A stretch of DNA of 10,714 bases, from assembly GCA_012512605.1 (NCBI GenBank), contig JAAZDX010000143.1, forward strand, positions 1 through 10,714, written 5' to 3'. The first letter of the stretch is position 1. Each line of letters starts with the position of its first letter. This document shows positions 1 through 7,228 of this stretch, piece after piece. Under the pieces are notes generated by a model that was not told the DNA's origin, searched no databases, and saw only the letters and a list, made by a program, of their open reading frames with translations. A program made the translations under genes and the position numbers. The stretch comes from Bacillota bacterium (GTDB lineage: Bacteria > Bacillota > UBA4882 > UBA10575).

Positions 1-1
1 A

Positions 2-1270
2 CTCGAGGATCCCGAAAGGTACCAGACGGTATACTCCAGATATACCGGATCGGCTGCGGCGCCGACGGCCGGGCTCCATTTTACAAAAGAACTACTGGAA
101 GAACTGATCCGGTCCGAAGGTTATCGCTATTCTGATTTCGCTTTTTTGTACGGGGCCAATGCGCAGTCGCGGGTGTTTGAAGAGATCTTGATCCAAAAAG
201 GCCTTCCCTACCAGGTGGTTGGGGGGCAACGTTTCTATGACCGCAAGGAGATCCGGGACTTGCTCAGCTACTTAAAGCTGGTTTACAACCCGAACGACCG
301 GATCAGTTTGCGGCGGGTGATTAACACGCCAAGACGGGGGATCGGTGAGACCACCGTTGAACGGTTTTTATCCTTTATTGAAACAGAAGGTTTAAGCACC
401 ATGGACGCTTTCCGGCGGGTTGGGGAAGTTCCTGGTTTAACCGGCCGGGCGGTGAAAGCCCTTGCCGGATTTGCCGCGTTTTTAGAGGAAATTTTGGTTT
501 TACAAGAGCGACTTTCCATCTCCCACTTAACACAGGAGATCTTGAATAAATCCGGCTATTTGGCCAGTTTGCAACAAGAGGGAACGGTGGAAGCCGAGAG
601 CAGGCTGGAAAACTTGAACGAATTCCTTTCGATCACCACCGGGTTTGAAAAAGAAAGCGACGACCAAACGTTGGGCGCGTTTCTCGAGACCGTTGCCTTA
701 GTGGCCGATGTCGATCATTACCAAGAGCAAGAGAGCATAACGCTGATGACGATCCATTCGGCGAAAGGGTTGGAGTTTCCCGTTGTCTTTCTGGTTGGCA
801 TGGAAGAAGGGCTCTTTCCCCACAGCCGTTCACTCCTGGATGAAGCGGAGTTGGAGGAAGAAAGACGCCTTTGTTACGTAGGGATGACCCGCGCCCGCCA
901 GCGTTTATACCTTTCCTATGCGCAGATGCGTACCCTGTACGGTAACACCCAGTACCAAGTGCCCTCCCGCTTCATTCAGGAGATCCCGGCGGCGCTTCTC
1001 CTGCGGCCGGAAGAAACGGCGCAAGAACCAGCCGTGGAGACCCGTGGAGTCCAGTTCTTAAAACCGACCGCGTCGGTACCTTCCCCACCCGGGATAGCTG
1101 GCTCCGTAACGTACCGCCCCGGGGAAAAAGTGATCCACCGGAAGTGGGGGCAAGGAACGATTATCACCGTGGAAGGGAGCGGTCAAGACGCTAAGGTGAA
1201 GGTGGCTTTTCCGGGTTTGGGTATAAAAGAACTCCTGGTCGAACTGGCACCGCTGGAAAAGGTGGAATAG
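2..1270 (+). CDS. pcrA: ATP-dependent DNA helicase PcrA/UvrD, 5'-truncated by window edge
   Basis: This is the C-terminal part (422 residues visible) of a superfamily 1A 3'-5' DNA helicase, which unwinds DNA in nucleotide excision repair, replication restart and removal of recombinase filaments. The frame is open from the first full codon at position 2, so the gene starts upstream; the ATP-binding Walker A region lies outside the window. Visible are the NAQSR region (about window residues 55-60), the 2B-domain sequence around TPRRGIGETTVERF, motif V with TIHSAKGLEF (about 249-258) and motif VI with YVGMTRAR (292-299), whose arginine contacts ATP. The last 50 residues (from about 370: GEKVIHRKWGQGTI) match the Tudor-like domain that PcrA uses to bind RNA polymerase, which favours PcrA over Rep. 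In many Bacillota ligA follows pcrA; here a cell-wall amidase does, 108 nt downstream. Identity is very secure; only the choice of name pcrA or uvrD is open. Confidence 0.96.
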   Translation, partial: LEDPERYQTVYSRYTGSAAAPTAGLHFTKELLEELIRSEGYRYSDFAFLYGANAQSRVFEEILIQKGLPYQVVGGQRFYDRKEIRDLLSYLKLVYNPNDRISLRRVINTPRRGIGETTVERFLSFIETEGLSTMDAFRRVGEVPGLTGRAVKALAGFAAFLEEILVLQERLSISHLTQEILNKSGYLASLQQEGTVEAESRLENLNEFLSITTGFEKESDDQTLGAFLETVALVADVDHYQEQESITLMTIHSAKGLEFPVVFLVGMEEGLFPHSRSLLDEAELEEERRLCYVGMTRARQRLYLSYAQMRTLYGNTQYQVPSRFIQEIPAALLLRPEETAQEPAVETRGVQFLKPTASVPSPPGIAGSVTYRPGEKVIHRKWGQGTIITVEGSGQDAKVKVAFPGLGIKELLVELAPLEKVE

Positions 1271-1326
1271 GGCGTTCCCAACATATTCCTGCCAGGGTTG
1301 GACGCCCGAAGGGAAGGAACCCTTCG
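1270..1326 (+). other. Two adjacent hairpins in the pcrA-amidase spacer
   Basis: The 108-nt spacer holds two inverted repeats. The first pairs GGGCGT and CCAAC (1270-1275, 1278-1282) with GTTGG and ACGCCC (1297-1307), with a 2-nt bulge. The second is a perfect 7-bp stem, CGAAGGG (1307-1313) with CCCTTCG (1320-1326), loop of 6. No T-run follows either one, so a simple intrinsic terminator is not supported. They may stabilise the pcrA 3' end, cause weak termination, or form a leader for the amidase gene. I see no convincing promoter in the spacer, so read-through from pcrA is possible. The structure is read from the sequence; its function is unknown. Confidence 0.4.
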
Positions 1327-1378
1327 CTGTAAGTCGAAGATTCATACCATGAACATTGCTTTGGCGGGAGGACTAACT

Positions 1379-3001
1379 GTGGAAAACTCGACGAACCAGA
1401 AGAGAATCGGATTAATCATCGCCTTTGTTCTGCTGTTTCTTTTTTCTCCCTTTACCGGAGCAGAACTGTTCTCCTGGCCGGCGGCGGCCGCGCCTCCAGT
1501 GGATAAGCCAGCGCAGGGTAACACCTTGTTGGGGGTAGCCCGGACGAGCGACCAGGGGAGATTAAGTTATGACCTGATCATCAATGGGGATTTTACCTAT
1601 AATTCTTTTCTTTTGGCCGAGCCCGAGCGGTTGGTGATCGACCTGACCGGGGTGGAACTGGATCCGGCGTTATCCACCGCAGAGCTTACGGGTGGTCCCG
1701 TCAAAGGGGTACGGGTCAGTCGGTTTGACCACAATACGGTACGGGTGGTCTTTGATCTGGAATATTTAGTCGGGTATAAGCTCAAGCGGCAGACTAGTGC
1801 TCCCGGGGGCTTACGCCTTGATTTTAATGTCGTCTTAAAGGACATCGGCTTTCAGCTGGTCAGTTCGGTACCGGAGATTTATGTTGAAACTTCCGGGCCT
1901 GTGCAGTATAGAGTGGATTATCTTCTCAATCCCCACCGGCTGCTCATCGACCTCTGGGATGTGACGCTGACCGGTCCGGCCTTGACTGTACCGGGGAACG
2001 ATACGTGGGTGAAGAGCATCCGGGTCAGCCAGTTTGATCCCAAGACTATTCGCTTGGTGTTGGATATTAAAGAACCCCGCAACTGTGTCGTGGGCATTGA
2101 CGAAACGAATCCGGCGCGGCTCTTGATTCGGACCATTACGGAACTACAAGAGGCGACCTGGCTTCCAGACGGGGGCGGGGGCCGCTTGGTTTTAAAGAGT
2201 GCGGGCCGGTTGCCGGGCGAGCCCCGTTATGACCCGAATACGGGAAAACTTTACATCAGGATCCCCCAGACCAAACTGGGGGCAGAACTGCAAGCCGCGA
2301 CGGGCGCAGACTCCATCTTTAGACTCCGGGAGCCGGAACCATCGACCGTGGAAGTGGAATTAACGATTCCCCGCGGCCACGACTATAGTGTGTCCTGGAA
2401 CCAGGACCGCCGAGTGATGACGGTGGAGGTTAAAAACGCGCCCTTGTCCGGGAAGGTGATCATTCTCGATCCGGGACACGGCGGCGCCGACGTTGGGGCG
2501 ATCAGTCCGAAGGGCTTACGGGAGAAGGAATTGAACCTGGCGGTGGCGGTCCGTCTCAAGCAAAAGTTGGAGGACCTTGGGGCGGAGGTTCTTTTGACCC
2601 GTGAGGATGACCGTTATCTATGGCTCTATGACCGGGTAGCCCTTGCCAACCGGGCGGGTGGGGCCGTTCTGCTCAGTATTCACGCCAACAACCACGATAA
2701 TCGGAAGATTCACGGCCTGGAAATCTGGTATCACCCGGACCGGAGCGAGTGCGCAGTTTTAGCTGAAGCGCTTGCCGATGCGGTTTTGGCCCGGACTAAC
2801 CAGCACTTCCGTGGGATCATGTCCAGTAAGGACTTTGTCCTCCCCCGGGAGGCACAGATGCCAGCAGTCATCTTCGAGATGGGTTTCATCTCGAACCAGG
2901 AAGAAGAAAAGCTCCTGCTGAGCGAGGAGTTTCAGGATAAAATAATCGATGGGATCAGCCAGGGTCTGATTGCTTACTTTCAAACACCAGTCGGACAATG
3001 A
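1379..3001 (+). CDS. Secreted N-acetylmuramoyl-L-alanine amidase with AMIN domains (Amidase_3)
   Basis: This 540-residue exported enzyme is predicted to cleave the amide bond between N-acetylmuramic acid and L-alanine in peptidoglycan, acting in the wall during division, daughter-cell separation or sporulation. The GTG start at 1379 is chosen because GGGAGG lies 7 nt upstream and it gives a clean signal peptide (hydrophobic residues about 11-27); an ATG at 1349 has no good ribosome site. Two AMIN domains follow (about 50-145 and 155-250), each with the pattern VKxxRVSxFDxxTxRxVxD; these usually target amidases to the septum or bind peptidoglycan. A further beta-rich module (about 265-355) precedes the catalytic Amidase_3 domain (about 359-533). 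Zinc ligands are H367 (DPGHGG), E382 (REKELN) and H435 (SIHAN), with catalytic E500 (FEMGFISN), so the enzyme appears intact. glmL starts 36 nt downstream, probably on the same transcript. AmiC or CwlD-type naming cannot be settled. Confidence 0.93.
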   Translation: MENSTNQKRIGLIIAFVLLFLFSPFTGAELFSWPAAAAPPVDKPAQGNTLLGVARTSDQGRLSYDLIINGDFTYNSFLLAEPERLVIDLTGVELDPALSTAELTGGPVKGVRVSRFDHNTVRVVFDLEYLVGYKLKRQTSAPGGLRLDFNVVLKDIGFQLVSSVPEIYVETSGPVQYRVDYLLNPHRLLIDLWDVTLTGPALTVPGNDTWVKSIRVSQFDPKTIRLVLDIKEPRNCVVGIDETNPARLLIRTITELQEATWLPDGGGGRLVLKSAGRLPGEPRYDPNTGKLYIRIPQTKLGAELQAATGADSIFRLREPEPSTVEVELTIPRGHDYSVSWNQDRRVMTVEVKNAPLSGKVIILDPGHGGADVGAISPKGLREKELNLAVAVRLKQKLEDLGAEVLLTREDDRYLWLYDRVALANRAGGAVLLSIHANNHDNRKIHGLEIWYHPDRSECAVLAEALADAVLARTNQHFRGIMSSKDFVLPREAQMPAVIFEMGFISNQEEEKLLLSEEFQDKIIDGISQGLIAYFQTPVGQ

Positions 3002-3037
3002 ATAAGCCCGAGGAGAAGATGAACAGGAGTGACCGGT

Positions 3038-4429
3038 GTGCGCCCCTATTTGTTGATCGATTTTGGCAGTACCTACACGAAGTTGACCGCGGTCGATTTG
3101 GCGAAGCCCGCTGTCCTGGGCACGGCCAGCGCCTTGACGACGGTGACGGACGGTCTAATCGTCGGTTACCAGCAGGCGCTGCAGCGGCTCACTAAAGAAG
3201 TCGGCGCGCTTGCCTATGAGCGGCGTTTGGGGTGTAGTAGCGCGGCGGGTGGTTTAAGGATGGTTGCCATCGGTTTGGTCCCCGAATTGACGGTTGAAGC
3301 CGCCAAAAGAGCGGCCCTCGGAGCGGGAGCCCGTCTTGTTGGCAGTTTTAGTTATGAGTTGACCGCCCCCGATCTTGACGAGCTTTTTAACCTTAAGCCC
3401 GACCTGATCTTACTGGCTGGAGGGACTGATGGCGGAAACAAGACGGCGCTTCGTCATAATGGCGCCCTCCTTGCGGCGAGCCCGTTGGCTGTCCCAGTGG
3501 TTCTGGCTGGAAATAAAACCGTCGCCGCCGAGGTGGAAGCAACCCTCAAGCAGGCGGGGAAGGTTTGTTACCGGGTGCCGAATGTCCTTCCGGAACTGGA
3601 CCGGTTAAATATCGAGCCGGTGCAGGCCAAGATCCGGGAAGTTTTTTTCGAACGGATCATCTACGCCAAGGGTTTGGCGGAGGTGCAAAGGGAGATCGAC
3701 GGGATCCTGATGCCGACCCCGGCGGCGGTCCAAGCTGCTGCGGAACGTTTGGCGACCGGGCCGGGCAATGGCCAACCGGGGTGGGGTGATCTCCTCCTGG
3801 TTGATGTGGGCGGGGCGACGACTGACGTTCATAGTATTGCCGAAGGTCGTCCAACCAAGCCTCACGTCTTTACCCATGGACTGCCCGAACCAAAAGTGAA
3901 ACGGACGGTCGAAGGGGATCTGGGGATGCGGGTGAGTGCGGTTGCAATGTTAGAACTGTTTACGCCACAACTGATTGCCACCCTCGCCGATCTTACGGTT
4001 GAAGAGGTCATTGCCCGGGTCCGTGCACGGATGGATGCGCCCCATTACATACCGGACAGCCCGGCCGACCGGCGCTTGGAGGTGGTCCTTGGCTACCTGG
4101 CGGTTAAAGGGGCGACGGAGCGACACGTGGGTAAGATCGAACGGGTTTATTCGCCCCAGGGGGTTTGTTATCTCCAAGAGGGTAAGGACCTGGCCAAATT
4201 GAAGACCGTCATTGGGACCGGCGGTATATTTGTGCATACTCCGGAACCCCAGCGGATCCTGGCGGGGGTCTTACCAACTCCCGACCACCCTGAACTTTTA
4301 AAGCCGCATGCGCCCGATTTTTACCTTGACGAGCATTACCTCTTCTCCACTTTGGGTTTGATTGCCAAGGAATACCCGGATATTTCCTTTTGCCTTTTGG
4401 AAAAAGCACTAAAGCAAGTAAAAAATTGA
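3038..4429 (+). CDS. glmL: GlmL/MutL family ASKHA ATPase (glutamate mutase accessory protein), orphan
   Basis: This 463-residue protein belongs to the GlmL (clostridial MutL) family, unrelated to mismatch-repair MutL. Family members have the actin/Hsp70 ATPase fold and are usually encoded between glmS and glmE of B12-dependent glutamate mutase, or near other aminomutases; a chaperone or reactivase role is proposed but not well proven. Visible motifs are the N-terminal phosphate loop LIDFGSTYTK (residues 6-15), LLAGGTDGGNKT (about 124-135), a second phosphate loop around D251 (DLLLVDVGGATTD), VEGDLGMR, and a C-terminal GTGGIF (about 392-397). The GTG at 3038 is preferred because AGGAG (3025-3029) lies 8 nt upstream and the protein then begins right at the first motif; a GTG at 3029 is less well placed. 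It lies 36 nt after the amidase gene. No mutase subunit is visible nearby, so its partner is elsewhere in the genome or it has another job. Confidence 0.87.
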   Translation: MRPYLLIDFGSTYTKLTAVDLAKPAVLGTASALTTVTDGLIVGYQQALQRLTKEVGALAYERRLGCSSAAGGLRMVAIGLVPELTVEAAKRAALGAGARLVGSFSYELTAPDLDELFNLKPDLILLAGGTDGGNKTALRHNGALLAASPLAVPVVLAGNKTVAAEVEATLKQAGKVCYRVPNVLPELDRLNIEPVQAKIREVFFERIIYAKGLAEVQREIDGILMPTPAAVQAAAERLATGPGNGQPGWGDLLLVDVGGATTDVHSIAEGRPTKPHVFTHGLPEPKVKRTVEGDLGMRVSAVAMLELFTPQLIATLADLTVEEVIARVRARMDAPHYIPDSPADRRLEVVLGYLAVKGATERHVGKIERVYSPQGVCYLQEGKDLAKLKTVIGTGGIFVHTPEPQRILAGVLPTPDHPELLKPHAPDFYLDEHYLFSTLGLIAKEYPDISFCLLEKALKQVKN

Positions 4430-4459
4430 ATTAACCGACAAATTCAAGGTGTTTGGAAG

Positions 4460-4488
4460 TTGACAGTGGGGAGATGCTTATATATAGT
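4460..4488 (+). promoter_or_regulatory. Sigma-A type promoter for rph-rdgB
   Basis: A perfect -35 box TTGACA (4460-4465) is separated by exactly 17 nt from TATAGT (4483-4488), a 5 of 6 match to the -10 consensus. Transcription should start near 4494-4496, giving a leader of about 80 nt before the rph start at 4576. This makes rph a separate transcription unit from glmL, whose stop lies 30 nt before the -35 box. The calling evidence is sequence match and position only. Confidence 0.8.
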
Positions 4489-4575
4489 TAGTAGAGAATG
4501 CGAGTGAATCGAGCTCAAGCCAAATCGAATCATGACGTCGTTTTGGGCGAGATTAATGAAGTGACGGAGGATAAA

Positions 4576-5349
4576 ATGGATAGAATTGACGGAAGACAAC
4601 TAGACCAATTGCGACCAGTGAAAATTACACGGAACTTTATCCAGCACGCCGAAGGATCGGTCCTGATTGAAGTGGGCGGTTCTAAAGTGATCTGTACGGC
4701 GACGATTGAAGATAGAGTACCGATCTGGTTACGGGGCAGCGGGCAAGGATGGATCACGGCTGAATATGCCATGCTTCCCCGGGCAACTCCCCAAAGGAAC
4801 ATCCGGGAAGTGTCAAAAGGGAAACCGTCGGGGCGTTCCCAGGAGATCCAACGCCTTGTCGGTCGGTCCCTGCGCTCCGTGGTTAATCTGACGGCTTTAG
4901 GGGAAAAAACCATCTGGATCGACTGTGACGTCATTCAAGCCGATGGGGGAACGCGGACCGCGGCAATTACCGGGGCATTTGTTGCTTTGGTAGACGCCCT
5001 GGCGGCGGTGGCGAAAGACGACCAAGAACCCTTACCGCTCTACGATTTTCTGGCCGCGACCAGTGTGGGTATTGTCGATAATCAACTGCTCTTGGACCTT
5101 TGTTACCATGAGGATTCGCGCGCTTCGGTCGACATGAATCTGGTGATGACGGGCAGGGGCCAACTGGTGGAGGTTCAGGCCACGGCGGAGGGGGCTCCCT
5201 TTTCCCAGGAGGAGTTTGAAATCTTGTTGAGTCTGGGGAATAAGGGCATCAGTGAATTGGTGGCCTTTCAACAGAATGTCCTCGGTGATTTGTCGCAGAG
5301 AATCGGAGGGGTAGCCGTTGCCAAGACTCGTCCTGGCGTCGAGGAATAA
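4576..5349 (+). CDS. rph: Ribonuclease PH
   Basis: RNase PH is a phosphate-dependent 3'-5' exoribonuclease that trims tRNA precursors and other RNAs in the cytoplasm as a hexameric ring, releasing nucleoside diphosphates. The 257-residue product has the usual length. It begins MDRIDGRQLDQLRPV, the conserved N-terminus, and carries GWITAEYAMLPRAT (about 58-71), the RSQEIQRLVGRSLR helix, and DGGTRTAAITGA with R127 in the phosphate-binding position expected for the family. VEVQATAEGAPFS near the end is also typical. The ATG at 4576 is chosen because GGAGG sits 5 nt upstream and it matches the family start; an in-frame ATG at 4498 would add 26 atypical residues, has no ribosome site and lies almost on the predicted transcript start. 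The 3' end overlaps rdgB by 32 nt. In Bacillus subtilis the same order rph-ysnA-ysnB is found, preceded there by gerM rather than glmL. Confidence 0.97.
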   Translation: MDRIDGRQLDQLRPVKITRNFIQHAEGSVLIEVGGSKVICTATIEDRVPIWLRGSGQGWITAEYAMLPRATPQRNIREVSKGKPSGRSQEIQRLVGRSLRSVVNLTALGEKTIWIDCDVIQADGGTRTAAITGAFVALVDALAAVAKDDQEPLPLYDFLAATSVGIVDNQLLLDLCYHEDSRASVDMNLVMTGRGQLVEVQATAEGAPFSQEEFEILLSLGNKGISELVAFQQNVLGDLSQRIGGVAVAKTRPGVEE

Positions 5350-5917
5350 AGGGAAAATAAAAGAGCTGAAGATGTTTCTTGCTGGTCTTCCCTGGCAAAT
5401 CCCCTCCCTTTCCGATTTTCCGGAAGTACCGGAAGTGGCAGAAGACGGGGCGAACTTCCGGGAAAATGCGCTAAAAAAAGCCTCTGCCGTGGCGAAAGCT
5501 CTGCAAATCTGGGCTTTGGCCGATGATTCCGGTCTGGAGGTTGATTATTTAAACGGCGCGCCCGGTGTTTACTCGGCCCGCTTCGCCGGGGAACACGGCA
5601 ATGACGCCAAGAACAACGAAAAGCTCTTAGCGTTGATGAAAGGGGTCCCTTGGGGAGAAAGGACCGCCCGTTTCCGTTCGGCGTTGGCTTTCGTCTCGCC
5701 GGAGGGTGTTGCTTGGACCACCGAGGGCACCTGTGAAGGGATCATTACCTTGGCTCCCAGGGGGGAAGGGGGTTTTGGCTATGACCCCCTTTTTTACCTG
5801 CCGGAATACGATCTAACCATGGCCGAACTTTCGGAAGAAAAGAAGAACCAGATCAGCCACCGGGCGGTGGCCATGCGCAAATTCCGTGCCTACCTGTTGA
5901 ATGAATTTCCGGGATGA
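5318..5917 (+). CDS. rdgB: XTP/dITP diphosphatase (non-canonical purine NTP pyrophosphatase, RdgB/HAM1)
   Basis: The enzyme hydrolyses dITP, ITP and XTP to the monophosphate and pyrophosphate, removing deaminated purines from the nucleotide pool. The 199-residue product is full length for the family. Visible motifs are LASRNKGKIKEL at the N-terminus (nucleotide binding), ENALKKA, ADDSGLEVD with the metal/catalytic acids D69 and D70, GEGGFGYDPLFY, and the C-terminal ISHRAVAMRKF. The TTG start at 5318 is set by GGAGGGG (5305-5311) 6 nt upstream and by the conserved first residues. Because the start lies 32 nt inside rph, the two genes are very probably translationally coupled. It corresponds to ysnA of Bacillus subtilis. 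Confidence 0.96.
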   Translation: MPRLVLASRNKGKIKELKMFLAGLPWQIPSLSDFPEVPEVAEDGANFRENALKKASAVAKALQIWALADDSGLEVDYLNGAPGVYSARFAGEHGNDAKNNEKLLALMKGVPWGERTARFRSALAFVSPEGVAWTTEGTCEGIITLAPRGEGGFGYDPLFYLPEYDLTMAELSEEKKNQISHRAVAMRKFRAYLLNEFPG

Positions 5918-6052
5918 CGGCTTGACATTGGGAAGGCAGCTGTTTACCGAGCAAGCTTGGGCAAACCGAGGGTCATAGAAGAGCGTGAATAGACTCCAAC
6001 GGGACGACAACCGTCACTTGTTACATTTGTCATAGATGAGGGGGAACGCTAT

Positions 6053-6553
6053 TTGCGGATTCTTGTCGTCAGAGATACCCACGGCAATTACCGACTTTTA
6101 CGCCAAGTGGTTAAAGCAGCGGGCCCGGTTGATCTGCTGCTCCATGCGGGCGACGGTAGTAGTGATCTGACTAAATTAGCCCGGGAGTTTCCCGCCCATT
6201 CTTTGGCGGCGGTGGCCGGAAACTGCGATCCTTTTTCGACCCAGCCCCGGGAACTATTGTTAAACGTGGGCGGACAGAAACTCTTCCTGACCCATGGCGA
6301 CCGGTACCAGGTGAAGTGGGATCTCCTCCGTTTGTTCCTTGAAGGGCAGGAGCGGGGGGCGGATCTGATTGTCTTCGGTCATACCCATTGTCCTCTGATC
6401 AATTACGAACAAGGAATCTTGCTTTTTAACCCCGGAAGCCTCAGTCGGAACAATAGGGGAGAGGGTCCCAGTTACGGGTGGCTGGAACTGGGGCCCGGAG
6501 GTTTCGAACCAAAACTGGTCTTCACTGAGACGAAAAGCGAAGTAAAGGGATAG
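6053..6553 (+). CDS. ysnB: YfcE/YsnB/MJ0936-family metallophosphoesterase
   Basis: This 166-residue protein is a small calcineurin-like phosphodiesterase that binds two metal ions; family members hydrolyse phosphodiester substrates in vitro, but the natural substrate is not settled. All metal-ligand motifs are present in order: DTHGN (D8, H10), HAGD, VAGNCD, THGDRY, FGHTH and the following NPGS. One oddity is arginine at position 7, just before the first metal aspartate, where serine is usual. The TTG start at 6053 is supported by GAGGGGG (6038-6044) 8 nt upstream. It lies 135 nt after rdgB; the rph-rdgB-ysnB order matches Bacillus subtilis. Its TAG stop is inside the left arm of a strong hairpin that ends the unit. 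Confidence 0.9.
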   Translation: MRILVVRDTHGNYRLLRQVVKAAGPVDLLLHAGDGSSDLTKLAREFPAHSLAAVAGNCDPFSTQPRELLLNVGGQKLFLTHGDRYQVKWDLLRLFLEGQERGADLIVFGHTHCPLINYEQGILLFNPGSLSRNNRGEGPSYGWLELGPGGFEPKLVFTETKSEVKG

Positions 6554-6578
6554 CACCAATCCGGTGCTATCCCTTTAC
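6542..6578. terminator. Perfect 16-bp hairpin between convergent genes, likely bidirectional terminator
   Basis: GTAAAGGGATAGCACC (6542-6557) is the exact reverse complement of 6563-6578, with a 5-nt loop AATCC. The left arm contains the ysnB stop codon (6551-6553), and the minus-strand gene ends at 6581, only 3 nt beyond the right arm. There is no long T-run on either side (only TTT within the right arm on +), so it is not a textbook intrinsic terminator. The perfect stem placed exactly between converging genes supports transcript ending or 3'-end protection for both. Confidence 0.75.
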
Positions 6579-6580
6579 AT

Positions 6581-7228
6581 TTACCACCGGCTGGTTGTTT
6601 TTTGTTTTAGGAGGATCAAACTATCGATTGCTTCTGTGGTCGAGAAGATGTGGTTTTCGATCAGTTCGGTTATATAATTAAAGGTATTTTCCTCGGGGGA
6701 TAACCGGTATGAAGAAAACCGGAGGCGTTGCAAGTAATTGATGAGGTCGTTTTTTGACACCTTTCCCAGGTCATAAAGGCAGAGTTCCAGGATGAGATTG
6801 TTGATCCGGTCGGAGAACGAAAGGTAGCTCCGGTAAGGGATCTGTTGGGCGGTCAGGTAATCGGCAAAACGATTGGGGTCGATCCGTCGTTCCTTTGCTT
6901 CATCCGTCAGCCGGATAATCAAAGCCAACTCCGGGTCGACATTTCCCAACAGAAGATAGCGGATCTCTTGAAGCTCACCCGGGGATTTTGGCGGCGTGGT
7001 TGGCGGTCTGAAGTCGAAATCCTTCTTGCTTTGACCGGGCGGCGTAATTTGGAACCAAAAGCGTAAAAACTGTTCAGAACTGGTTTGCTCGGGAGGGGAT
7101 GGCGGTTTGACCTCCAGATCCTTACTGGATTGATTATTGGCCACCGCGACTACTGCGCACAAAAAAACCAAGGAAAAGGCCAGCACCAGCAGGGATACGC
7201 GGGAATTCGGCTTGTTTATATACTTCAT
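6581..7228 (-). CDS. Uncharacterised exported protein with proline-rich linker
   Basis: I do not recognise this 215-residue protein. It starts at an ATG with GGAGG (7236-7240 on the + strand, read on minus) 7 nt upstream, a very good site. Residues about 11-30 form a hydrophobic signal segment after a basic N-terminus, with a possible signal-peptidase I site after the AVA near residue 30. The lone cysteine in the segment is preceded by leucine, so it does not look like a lipobox. Two proline-rich stretches follow (PPSPPEQ and RPPTTPPKSP, about 42-81), then a likely helical C-terminal half of about 130 residues with no cysteine pair or catalytic motif that I can see. It is convergent with ysnB and divergent from the C26 hydrolase gene. 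Expected location is outside the membrane or membrane-anchored. No function is assigned; good ribosome site and signal peptide make it a real gene. Confidence 0.82.
   Translation of the reverse strand: MKYINKPNSRVSLLVLAFSLVFLCAVVAVANNQSSKDLEVKPPSPPEQTSSEQFLRFWFQITPPGQSKKDFDFRPPTTPPKSPGELQEIRYLLLGNVDPELALIIRLTDEAKERRIDPNRFADYLTAQQIPYRSYLSFSDRINNLILELCLYDLGKVSKNDLINYLQRLRFSSYRLSPEENTFNYITELIENHIFSTTEAIDSLILLKQKTTSRW

Noticed and set aside
2998..3195. Short open frame starting with an ATG overlapping the amidase stop (ATGA)
   Set aside because: It runs in another frame through the glmL N-terminus, and its product has no recognisable features.
4426..4447. Inverted repeat TTGAATT/AATTCAA at the end of glmL
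   Set aside because: The stem is only 7 bp and almost all A-T, with no T-run after it; too weak to call a terminator.
4498..4575. In-frame ATG at 4498 that would add 26 residues to RNase PH
   Set aside because: It has no ribosome site, lies within a few bases of the predicted transcript start, and the added residues are not part of the usual RNase PH N-terminus. The ATG at 4576 has GGAGG 5 nt upstream.
4530..4934. Long antisense open frame within rph (134 codons)
   Set aside because: It is a shadow of a highly conserved gene, without a plausible start site or domain.
5922..5966. TTGACA (5922-5927) and an imperfect hairpin (GTTT-CCGAG with CTTGG-AAAC, 5942-5966) in the rdgB-ysnB spacer
   Set aside because: No acceptable -10 box is found at 16-18 nt from TTGACA and no T-run follows the hairpin, so neither a promoter nor a terminator can be supported.
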